From assembly GCA_021796315.1 (NCBI GenBank), contig JAJYOH010000360.1:1-6449 (forward strand): a stretch of DNA of 6,449 nucleotides. Reading direction: 5' to 3'. The notes under the pieces were generated by a model. It saw nothing but the letters and a program-made list of their open reading frames with translations. It had not been told where the DNA came from and searched no databases. The translations under genes were made by a program, and so were the position numbers. This stretch comes from Chloroflexota bacterium (lineage in GTDB: Bacteria > Chloroflexota > Anaerolineae > Anaerolineales > Villigracilaceae). This document shows positions 1-5,469 of this stretch, piece by piece (the stretch's first letter is position 1; the number at the start of each line of letters is the position of its first letter).

Positions 1-1131
1 CCTTATAAGATCATGCCCGATGGAGCTTTTATCAACGGCCCCATGCAAATCGGATTCAACACCTCGGCCTTTGTTGCATCCCAACCCGGCTGGCTGAAAG
101 ATTATCAGGCTTACGCCGGCAGCGGACCAAAACTCACCGGCGCAGAAATCGTTGATTATGTAGCCACAAACTGGAGCGTCAGCCCGCGCCTATTACTGGC
201 ATTGCTTGAATATAAGACAGGCGCGCTTTCAAACCCACAGCCACCGTCAGATAAATATATGCTCGGCTATCAGCAAATTTATTATGAAGGTTTATATTTG
301 CAGTTGGTCTTGGCGGCCAACACCTTCAACAATGGTTACTATGGTTGGCGCGCCGGAAAGCTCATCGAATTTGATTTGCCCGATGGGACGATCATCCGTC
401 CAGACCCGTGGCAGAACGCCGCCTCGGTTGGAATCCAATATTTCTTTTCGAGATTCCAGAACGGGTCCGAGTATGATCGATCCACTGGTCCGTCAGGCTT
501 GATACAAACATATAACTCTCTATTCGGCGATCCCTGGGCCAATGCAATTGATCCAATCCCCGGCAGTTTAAAACAACCCACGTTTCGCTTCCCCTTCCCT
601 GATGGACAAACGTGGACTTACACCGGCGGGCCGCACGCAGGTTGGGGCGTTGGTGAGCCGTTTGCCGCGATCGATTTCGCCCCACCATCGGAGCACCATG
701 GATGTTTTGTAACCGACCCACAAAATTACGCGGTCTCAATGGCGGATGGACTTGTTGTCCGTTCCGGGACGGACGGCATCGCAGTAGACTTGGATGGCGA
801 CGGCGATGAACGCACAGGTTGGGTGATCTTCTATCTTCACCTGGCCGCTGACAGCCGCGTCCCGCTTGGCAAGAAGTTACATGCCGGAGATTTTATCGGT
901 TTTCCATCCTGCCAGGGAGGCGAAACAACAGGCACGCACGTACACATTGCCCGTAAATACAATGGCGAGTGGATTTTGGCCGATGGCCCACTGGCTTTCA
1001 ATTTGGAAGATTGGGTCACACATAGTGCAGGTGTCGCATACAAAGGCACACTGACGCGCGGCGGCACAACTATCACTGCTTCCGATATATCAGATGCGGC
1101 CAGCCAGATCAAATCAGATCCAAAGCCATAA
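1..1131 (+). CDS. LasA-like M23 zinc metallopeptidase, 5'-partial
   Basis: This is the C-terminal part of a probably secreted peptidase that cuts peptidoglycan cross-links or other peptide substrates. The reading frame is open to the first base of the window (codons for PYKI precede the Met at 13), so the true start and any signal peptide lie outside. Numbering from that Met, the M23 zinc and catalytic residues are all visible: His208 in GPHAGW, Asp221 in AIDFAP, His276 in YLHLAA, and His309/His311 in GTHVHIA. The 13-residue His-to-Asp step is like LasA/staphylolysin rather than the short HxxxD of LytM. An acidic DLDGDGDE stretch at 259-266 resembles a calcium-binding loop. Cys231 and Cys300 could pair. 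Residues about 40-180 form a helical N-terminal region with lysozyme-like hints (VSPRLLLALLEYKTG, then NTFNNGYYGWRAG). The gene ends in a clear terminator. Confidence in the peptidase call is high; the substrate is unknown. Confidence 0.87.
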   Translation, partial: PYKIMPDGAFINGPMQIGFNTSAFVASQPGWLKDYQAYAGSGPKLTGAEIVDYVATNWSVSPRLLLALLEYKTGALSNPQPPSDKYMLGYQQIYYEGLYLQLVLAANTFNNGYYGWRAGKLIEFDLPDGTIIRPDPWQNAASVGIQYFFSRFQNGSEYDRSTGPSGLIQTYNSLFGDPWANAIDPIPGSLKQPTFRFPFPDGQTWTYTGGPHAGWGVGEPFAAIDFAPPSEHHGCFVTDPQNYAVSMADGLVVRSGTDGIAVDLDGDGDERTGWVIFYLHLAADSRVPLGKKLHAGDFIGFPSCQGGETTGTHVHIARKYNGEWILADGPLAFNLEDWVTHSAGVAYKGTLTRGGTTITASDISDAASQIKSDPKP

Positions 1132-1160
1132 AAGATTCAGCAATCTATATCCGCGATATA

Positions 1161-1192
1161 AAAACGACCAGTTGCTTGGTCGTTTTATTTTT
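1161..1192 (+). terminator. Intrinsic terminator after the M23 peptidase gene
   Basis: A perfect 10-bp stem (AAAACGACCA at 1161-1170 with TGGTCGTTTT at 1177-1186) closes a 6-base loop and is followed by A and a run of five T (1188-1192). It starts 29 bases after the stop codon. The A-run on the 5' arm means the hairpin could also stop transcription coming from the convergent OsmC gene. A smaller palindrome, TATATC-CGC-GATATA, lies just before it at 1146-1160. Confidence 0.85.
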
Positions 1193-1210
1193 GGAATCTT
1201 ATATAAATGT

Positions 1211-1281
1211 TCGTAGGGCGGGTTTGCAACCCGCCAGAGAATATGTTTTCGAAAATGGTCAGGCTTATAGCCTGACTACCC
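1211..1281. repeat. Paired intergenic palindromes, REP-like element
   Basis: Two near-perfect palindromes lie 22 bases apart in the convergent intergenic gap. The first is GGCGGGTT-TGC-AACCCGCC at 1217-1235; the second is GTCAGGCT-TAT-AGCCTGAC at 1258-1276. Both have 8-bp arms and 3-base loops. They are flanked by GTAGG on the left and CTACC on the right. Units of this kind are, to my knowledge, dispersed many times in Anaerolineae and some other genomes, but copy number cannot be judged from one window. They may also act as a two-way transcription barrier between the two converging genes. Confidence 0.65.
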
Positions 1282-1294
1282 GAGTCCTTTCAGA

Positions 1295-1747
1295 TTAGTG
1301 CTTCCAATCCGCTTGTTTTACCAGGCGCTTTTCTCCACCTGTTTCTTCATAAATCGAATAACGGATATCGATCGGAAAAGCCTTGCTGAGCATGGCGTGT
1401 ACCGGACAATATTTCGTCATCGAGAGTTCGATGGCCCGAATAAGTGCGGCTTCATCCACCTTGTGACCGACTACGACATATTCCAGCACAGCCTTCGTGA
1501 TCACTTTGGGATAATCGCCCGAGCGATCCGCGTGGACTTTAACATCGAAACTGGTTACATCCTGCTGTTTCTTTTTCAGGATCGAGATCACATCCATCGC
1601 CGTGCAGCCCGCCAGTGAGATTGCCACCATCTCCACCGGCCCGGCACCGGTCTGCGGCCCGGAATGGCTATCGAGTTTGATTTCGAAACCGCTGTCTGCC
1701 ACTCCTACAAACGACAATTCCTTTTGCCAGCTTACTTTTGCTTCCAT
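1295..1747 (-). CDS. OsmC/Ohr-family protein
   Basis: This 150-residue cytoplasmic protein belongs to the OsmC family; the best-studied members reduce organic hydroperoxides with a pair of cysteines. Both cysteines are present: Cys48 in SLAGCTAMD and Cys114 in KYCPVHAML. The acidic and proline residues before the first Cys (GPVEMVAISLAGC, Glu39) also fit. The wording SLAGCTAMDVISILKKKQQ and YCPVHAMLSKAFPI fits the YhfA/OsmC-like branch better than classical Ohr, so the substrate is uncertain. The start is ATG at 1747: AAGGAG at 1761-1756 gives an 8-base spacing, while the longer GTG start at 1756 would overlap that Shine-Dalgarno. The start lies 5 bases after the tlpA stop, so translation is probably coupled. 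The pairing with a thioredoxin-like gene suggests a thiol or peroxide role (inference). Confidence 0.88.
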   Translation of the reverse strand: MEAKVSWQKELSFVGVADSGFEIKLDSHSGPQTGAGPVEMVAISLAGCTAMDVISILKKKQQDVTSFDVKVHADRSGDYPKVITKAVLEYVVVGHKVDEAALIRAIELSMTKYCPVHAMLSKAFPIDIRYSIYEETGGEKRLVKQADWKH

Positions 1748-1752
1748 GATAA

Positions 1753-2325
1753 TCACTCCTTGATAATTGGGGCTATATATTTTTCAAGATTCCCTTCACT
1801 GATTGCTCCAACCCACGCCAATCTTACCCTGCCATTACGATCTATAAGATAGGAACTTGGCAAATTTGGAGTCTTGAAGGCATGATCAGTGGCTTGATAA
1901 GTCGGGTCGAGCCACACAGGGAACGTCAATCCGTAATCCTTCACAAAAGCGATCACGTCAGCGGTTGGATCACCATCTTCCACTGCAATGACCATGAAAC
2001 CTGCCTCTCGATACTTTAAATAAAAAGCCTGCAAGTTCGGCATTTCGGCCTTGCAAGGCGGGCACCACGTAGCCCACAAATTGACCAACACCACCTGCCC
2101 GCGATAATCGGATAAAGAATGCTGGACACCACTTATATCGGATAATTTCAACGCAGGCGCGTCATACTGGACTTTAGCCGGGACCGATGAAAAATCCGAT
2201 GCGGCGGCTGGATCATTGGCCGCGCTCTGCTGGCTGGCTGGCAGAAAAAAATATAACACCACACCCAGCATGATCAAACCAATACCGCTAATTATCAGGC
2301 TAAGCACACGAGCAGAAATCTTCAT
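1753..2325 (-). CDS. TlpA/ResA-like membrane-anchored thioredoxin
   Basis: This 190-residue thiol-disulfide oxidoreductase is anchored in the cytoplasmic membrane with its catalytic domain outside. A short basic start (MKISAR) is followed by one hydrophobic segment at about 8-29, then a low-complexity Ala/Ser/Asp linker. The thioredoxin-fold domain runs from about 52 to 190. Its active site is W87-C88-P89-P90-C91 within VNLWATWCPPCKAEMP, the normal TlpA/ResA form. The cis-proline is Pro156 in NLPSSYLIDRNGRV. Family members reduce apocytochrome c or other extracytoplasmic thiols; the partner here is unknown, and no cytochrome c maturation gene is nearby. The start is ATG at 2325, placed right before the signal-anchor with AAGAGAG upstream. 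The frame stays open for 60 more codons upstream, but that stretch overlaps the zinc-ribbon gene and does not look like protein. It sits 52 bases after the zinc-ribbon gene and 5 bases before the OsmC gene. Confidence 0.88.
   Translation of the reverse strand: MKISARVLSLIISGIGLIMLGVVLYFFLPASQQSAANDPAAASDFSSVPAKVQYDAPALKLSDISGVQHSLSDYRGQVVLVNLWATWCPPCKAEMPNLQAFYLKYREAGFMVIAVEDGDPTADVIAFVKDYGLTFPVWLDPTYQATDHAFKTPNLPSSYLIDRNGRVRLAWVGAISEGNLEKYIAPIIKE
1756..1761 (-). promoter_or_regulatory. Shine-Dalgarno of the OsmC gene, inside tlpA
   Basis: AAGGAG on the minus strand is made by the last two sense codons of the upstream thioredoxin gene (AAG GAG TGA). The spacing to ATG at 1747 is 8 bases. It fixes the start choice and implies that ribosomes ending tlpA are placed to begin the OsmC gene. 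Confidence 0.8.
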
Positions 2326-2377
2326 GATGCAAACTCTCTTAAGTTGCCGGTCCACACGGGACACATGACTAAGATTA

Positions 2378-2605
2378 TCAGGTACAACCTGCGCCGCCGC
2401 TGTCGGTAAATTTGCATAGCGGACATTCCAACGCCAGCACGCCATTGTAATCGAGTCGGCCCTTTTTGCATTTCGGACATATATCGCCGCTTTGCAAAGG
2501 CACACTGGCTTTAACCGGCAAATCCGCTTTACCAGACAAAATTAATTCGAGCGAAGAAATTTTCTTGCGGCGGGAAATAAGGTTGCTTTTCTTTTTAACT
2601 GGCAC
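2378..2605 (-). CDS. Small zinc-ribbon protein
   Basis: This small basic protein (75 residues from a GTG start) has a C-terminal zinc ribbon: C43-P-K-C46, a 14-residue spacer, then C61-P-L-C64, and a further Cys74 near the end. The first 30 residues are rich in Lys/Arg (PVKKKSNLISRRKK), which would suit nucleic-acid contact. I do not recognise a named family, and the function is unknown. The start is uncertain. The ATG at 2653 gives 91 residues, but the added MSVFTITIVISRYTQN lacks a Shine-Dalgarno. The GTG at 2605 lies exactly 6 bases after a TATACT box, which would give a leaderless transcript. It is the first gene of a probable operon with the thioredoxin and OsmC genes. Confidence 0.6.
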   Translation of the reverse strand: MPVKKKSNLISRRKKISSLELILSGKADLPVKASVPLQSGDICPKCKKGRLDYNGVLALECPLCKFTDSGGAGCT

Positions 2606-2611
2606 ATTCTG

Positions 2612-2639
2612 AGTATAACGCGAGATAACGATTGTTATA
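2612..2639 (-). promoter_or_regulatory. Probable -10 box and repeat-type operator for the zinc-ribbon operon
   Basis: On the minus strand TATACT (2617-2612) is followed by 6 bases and the GTG at 2605, placing the expected transcription start at the start codon. No good -35 box is seen. On the + strand the same place carries ATAACG twice exactly 10 bp apart (2615-2620 and 2625-2630), and the second copy forms the inverted repeat ATAAC-GATT-GTTAT (2625-2638). Repeats spaced by one helical turn over a -10 box suggest a repressor site. This is inference from pattern only. Confidence 0.35.
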
Positions 2640-2653
2640 GTGAACACGGACAT

Positions 2654-2929
2654 AAATTGCGCTTTTAATTTACCGCAACCCTCTGCGAGGGCAGGCGAAC
2701 GCCATCTTCTACGAGGACAGGCGAACGCAAAGTTAAAGGCTTTTTCTTGGCGTACTTCCCTGCACTTGCACGCAGGGCAAGTGTGCGGGCTTCGCGGTTA
2801 GATTTTGAGATTTCTCCAAACGCGCAAAACCGCAACTTGCAGCCGCTCAAAGTATAGTTTGAAAAAGGGATTAATGTCAGCGCTTTCAGGAAATATATTA
2901 CTAGATAACAACATCCGTGCTGCGATACG
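2654..2929. repeat. Repeat-rich non-coding region between divergent genes
   Basis: No convincing gene lies here. A 17-base direct repeat with one mismatch, CGAGG(G/A)CAGGCGAACGC, occurs at 2686-2702 and 2712-2728. A 7-bp hairpin CACTTGC-ACGCAGG-GCAAGTG lies at 2763-2783, overlapping a CCCTGC...GCAGGG pair. The outer edges carry TTACCGC (about 2670-2676) and GCGGTTA (about 2795-2801), near-inverted copies of each other. Together these look like one degenerate repeat element of about 130 bases. A further small palindrome, TCAAA-GTATAG-TTTGA, sits at 2847-2862, upstream of the cyclic-nucleotide-domain gene. Confidence 0.5.
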
Positions 2930-3394
2930 ATGCAAGTGATGTTGGAAACAATAGTGAATATACCCTTCTTGAAAGACTTACCGCGGGAACAATTCGACCT
3001 GCTCGCGCCTCTATTCATGCCGTTCACTGCATCTCCCAAAACGGTGATTTTTGAACAAGGCGATCAAGCCAGGTATTTGTATCTCATTTCGAGCGGAACA
3101 GTTTCCATTCAATACAAGCCTTACGATGGGCCAAAGATCACCCTCACCCATCTTCATGCCGGGGACGTTTTCGGCTGGTCCTCCGTTGTTGGCGGGGAAA
3201 CCTACACATCGAGTGCGGTCAGCGAAGATTCGATGGAAGCCATTTGCATTGGCGGCGCAGAGTTACGAGAATTATGCAAGGAACACTACAGGGCGGGTTG
3301 TACGATTCTTGAGAAGTTAGCCGAGGTAGTCTCACCGCGCTGGAAGAATGCCAAAGATCAAGTCAGGGATATGCTGCAAAACAAACTAAAATGA
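2930..3394 (+). CDS. Stand-alone cyclic-nucleotide-binding-like domain protein
   Basis: This 154-residue protein is essentially one CRP/FNR-type sensor domain. Residues 8-110 follow the cNMP-binding beta-roll: FLKDLPREQFDLLAPLF, then VIFEQGDQARYLYLISSGTVSIQY, then LHAGDVFGWSSVVGGETYTSSAVS. A helical tail at about 111-154 corresponds to the dimerisation helix. Full CRP/FNR regulators are about 200-240 residues; the winged-helix DNA-binding part is absent and a normal stop follows. In the phosphate-binding cassette the usual Glu is Asp79, and the Arg that contacts the cyclic phosphate is replaced by Tyr/Thr near 92-93, so cAMP or cGMP binding is doubtful. Cys106, Cys116 and Cys124 could serve redox sensing. 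ATG at 2930 is the first in frame; ATG at 2939 is an alternative, and neither has a clear Shine-Dalgarno. It is divergent from the zinc-ribbon operon and converges on the next one with a 19-base gap and no visible terminator. Confidence 0.78.
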   Translation: MQVMLETIVNIPFLKDLPREQFDLLAPLFMPFTASPKTVIFEQGDQARYLYLISSGTVSIQYKPYDGPKITLTHLHAGDVFGWSSVVGGETYTSSAVSEDSMEAICIGGAELRELCKEHYRAGCTILEKLAEVVSPRWKNAKDQVRDMLQNKLK

Positions 3395-3413
3395 TCAAAC
3401 ATAAAGATAAGAT

Positions 3414-4034
3414 TCATTGGCGGCGCACAAACCGATAAATCAGCAATAACCCGGCCAGGATCAGAGCCGCGGGCCAGACGTAGTTAAGCGCGCCCGCAAA
3501 TGAAGTCCCGAGCAGCGCACCCATCACCAGCAGGATGATGCCGGGGATATAAGCCCATTGCATCGAAGCCAATACGGCCACCAGTAAAAAGGTCAAGCCA
3601 AGTCCCAGGAAGAAGAAGCCGCCCGTCTCTGGAATGCCATAAATATCACTCAGCACAGATGTAATTCCAAGCGTCAGCAAAACGCCGCCGGGAATCAATG
3701 CCCACCAGCGTTCCTGCCGTGCAGTGAAATAAACGGCAAAGAAACCGAGGCCGAGGAAGCCCAGGAAAAACAAGCCTGTCCAGTTTCCAAATATGCCTGG
3801 CAGAATATTATCCGCGCCGAGGCCAACCAGCGCAAAACCGGGGATGGCCGCCCACCACTCGCCGCGCATGTTGGTCGCAAAGCGATACAGGGAATAAGCT
3901 CCGCCTGCCAGAAAAACCAAGCCCCAAAAGAAATCAGTTGCGCCGTGAAAAATGCCAAAGCGCTCCAATAGCATTAGTACGCCCAGCAAGATCAGCGCCG
4001 CGCCGACCAAAATACGAAAATCAAGACGTTTCAT
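3414..4034 (-). CDS. Eight-helix membrane protein with internal triplication
   Basis: This 206-residue protein is almost wholly hydrophobic, with about eight transmembrane segments (near 7-24, 33-50, 60-76, 85-103, 110-126, 137-156, 160-176, 184-201). It has no cysteine, histidine motif or enzyme signature. A unit of about 50 residues is repeated three times, each opening with a tryptophan-proline motif: WWAAIPG at 60-66, WWALIPG at 110-116 and WAYIPG at 160-165. Each unit contributes two helices. The N-terminal part (RILVGAALILLGVLMLLERFGIF) resembles the LiaF-type transmembrane module (DUF5668-like). It is the last gene of a three-gene operon: AGGAG lies 5 bases before the ATG, and 8 bases separate it from the toastrack gene. 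Function is unknown; a structural or sensing role in the membrane with its two neighbours is inferred. Confidence 0.8.
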   Translation of the reverse strand: MKRLDFRILVGAALILLGVLMLLERFGIFHGATDFFWGLVFLAGGAYSLYRFATNMRGEWWAAIPGFALVGLGADNILPGIFGNWTGLFFLGFLGLGFFAVYFTARQERWWALIPGGVLLTLGITSVLSDIYGIPETGGFFFLGLGLTFLLVAVLASMQWAYIPGIILLVMGALLGTSFAGALNYVWPAALILAGLLLIYRFVRRQ

Positions 4035-4042
4035 GGCTGCTC

Positions 4043-4831
4043 CTAATACACTTTTATGGAAGTCGCGCCGCCGTCTATCGTGACATCAGCACGGAATTTT
4101 GCTGCGTCATAATCTACCGATTGATAGATGCCACCCTCACGACGCGGGAAACGAGTTTCATCAATGTTCAGCGAACCAACACTTTTCGTGCGGAAGCGCA
4201 TCGCCACACCTTGAGGAACGTGCAATTCAATGCTGGCTGCGCCTGCTTCAATATCTACTAACGCGTTCTCGACACGCGCGGGCAAAGTCAGGTCGAGTCT
4301 GCTCGCGCCGCCATCGAACGAGAAATGTGTCACGCGCAGATCGGACAGATCAAGGTCGAGGCGGCTGGCCCCGGCGTCTATATCGATGACCATTGGCAGG
4401 TCCGGATTGAGGCGATATTGCCAGACGCCGCCTGCCGGCCCGAGGAACGGAATAAAACTCGGCCCCGCCTCGATCTTGACTTCAAGCTTGTCCCCGTTTA
4501 ATCGGGAAGATAGATTCATCCCGGTGCCTGATGCGCCCGTCAAGAAATCACCGGCATTCGCGCCGGAACGCAAGTCGATCTGCCCTGCGCCATGATCAAT
4601 GGAAAGGCTGGCTTCTTTCGCATCCTGCAATGGGACGGAAAACTTCTCAGCATGTTCATAGTTTGCGCGCATGAAAAAGCCGCCCAGCAAAATCCAAACG
4701 CCGAACCCGATAACCACGAATGGCCAGAACCAGCTGAAAACATCGCCAACTAAATAACCTGCCGTCTTGAGAAAGAACAGCACACCGAGAAGGACAAGCA
4801 AACTGCCCCAGAAAATTTCTCCGCGACGCAT
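4043..4831 (-). CDS. LiaF-like membrane protein with repetitive toastrack domain
   Basis: This 262-residue protein has two N-terminal transmembrane helices (about 7-22 and 35-53) of the LiaF/DUF5668 kind (GSLLVLLGVLFFLKT, FWPFVVIGFGVWILLGG). The rest is a beta-strand repeat domain. Five copies of a pattern [IF]-[DE]-x-G-A-x-x-[IL]-x-[LV] are visible: IDHGAGQIDL (78), IDAGASRLDL (151), FDGGASRLDL (172), IEAGAASIEL (194) and IDGGATSIKV (252). This matches the toastrack beta-solenoid seen in LiaF C-termini and DUF4097/DUF2154 proteins, which link membrane stress sensors to their partners. In Firmicutes LiaF inhibits the LiaRS two-component system; no such kinase is in this window. Start: AGGAGG lies 5 bases before the ATG, and the preceding gene stops one base upstream, so translation is coupled. 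Which side of the membrane the domain faces is not settled by sequence. Confidence 0.82.
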   Translation of the reverse strand: MRRGEIFWGSLLVLLGVLFFLKTAGYLVGDVFSWFWPFVVIGFGVWILLGGFFMRANYEHAEKFSVPLQDAKEASLSIDHGAGQIDLRSGANAGDFLTGASGTGMNLSSRLNGDKLEVKIEAGPSFIPFLGPAGGVWQYRLNPDLPMVIDIDAGASRLDLDLSDLRVTHFSFDGGASRLDLTLPARVENALVDIEAGAASIELHVPQGVAMRFRTKSVGSLNIDETRFPRREGGIYQSVDYDAAKFRADVTIDGGATSIKVY

Positions 4832-4832
4832 T

Positions 4833-5360
4833 TCAACCTCCTGACTTGCGCGAGCGCATCAGCCCGCGCCCAATGACGTACAACCCGAGGAAGATGAGCA
4901 AAGCGGACGGGCCGTAGTCGCCGAGAAAATTCAGGCGTTTGAAAAATGCGGCAAAGATGAGGAATAACACGGCGCTGATAACCAGCAGGTTAATGCCGCG
5001 CCCAAAGTTGTAGCGTGTGTCATCGCCAAACAGACCTGCCAGGATCGTACCCACACCGACAAAACCTGGGATGAGCGTCCATAGAAACGACCACGATTCA
5101 TAATCGTTATGTATGTTCTGGTAATACAGAATGCCGCCAATACCAGCCACAATTGCAGCAGGGATTGCCATGCGCGGCGCGCCGGTCAGCAGACCAATGA
5201 GCAGGATCAAAGCTCCCGCGCCAATCACATAAAAAGGCCATTCAAATTGGATATTGATCCACGCTTTCAAGGCCGGGACCTGCCGCACGGCCACAAACCA
5301 TGCGCCTGCCAGGATCAGCAGAATGCCGAGGATCAGTTGTGTTCGATTCTCTTTGTTCAT
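4833..5360 (-). CDS. Six-helix membrane protein, first gene of the toastrack operon
   Basis: This 175-residue integral membrane protein has about six hydrophobic segments (near 8-25, 41-60, 64-80, 93-110, 122-141, 149-165) and a basic C-terminus (RGLMRSRKSGG). The opening TQLILGILLILAGAWFVAVRQVP resembles the LiaF-type/DUF5668 membrane module. The segment LWTLIPGFVGVGTILAGLF (94-112) carries the same W-x-x-I-P-G motif that is triplicated in the third gene of the operon, so the two are probably related by duplication. Start: GAGGAG with 6-base spacing before ATG at 5360. The TGA stop is one base before the ATG of the toastrack gene. Function is unknown, and there is no catalytic motif. The probable operon promoter lies upstream at 5391-5419. 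Confidence 0.8.
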   Translation of the reverse strand: MNKENRTQLILGILLILAGAWFVAVRQVPALKAWINIQFEWPFYVIGAGALILLIGLLTGAPRMAIPAAIVAGIGGILYYQNIHNDYESWSFLWTLIPGFVGVGTILAGLFGDDTRYNFGRGINLLVISAVLFLIFAAFFKRLNFLGDYGPSALLIFLGLYVIGRGLMRSRKSGG

Positions 5361-5382
5361 CGTATTCTCCTCATTAGGATTT

Positions 5383-5419
5383 ACAAATTCAGTTTATAAC
5401 AAATTCAGACTTTCGCCAA
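5383..5419 (-). promoter_or_regulatory. Probable promoter with direct-repeat operator for the toastrack operon
   Basis: On the minus strand TTGGCG (5419-5414) and TAAACT (5396-5391) are 17 bases apart; an alternative -10 is TATAAA (5398-5393) with 15 bases. Two perfect 10-bp direct repeats CTGAATTTGT lie at 5408-5399 and 5392-5383, separated by TATAAA, giving a 16-bp period. The repeats cover the spacer and the region just after the -10 box, where a regulator would compete with RNA polymerase. Promoter strength and the regulator are inferred only. Confidence 0.5.
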
Positions 5420-5469
5420 GCTCTTCTTGATTTACGTAGAAAATAGGAAGCCGTTGCAGGACCATGAAT

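Noticed and set aside
1748..1756. GTG start at 1756 for the OsmC gene
   Set aside because: The GTG overlaps the AAGGAG ribosome site, which is correctly spaced for the ATG at 1747.
2326..2505. 60-codon N-terminal extension of the TlpA-like protein
   Set aside because: It overlaps the zinc-ribbon gene in another frame. The Met at 2325 gives a normal signal-anchor start, and the extension has no protein-like pattern.
2686..2728. Direct repeats considered as a CRISPR fragment
   Set aside because: There are only two 17-base copies with a mismatch and a spacer of about 9 bases, and no cas genes are present.
2665..3039. Open frame of 124 codons on the minus strand
   Set aside because: It runs through the repeat-rich region and antisense to the start of the cyclic-nucleotide-domain gene. 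Its translation includes the repeat (VLVEDGVRLPSQ) and has no domain character.
4230..4595. + strand open frame opposite the toastrack gene
   Set aside because: It is an antisense shadow created by the regular Gly-Ala-Ser-Arg-Leu-Asp codon pattern of the real gene.
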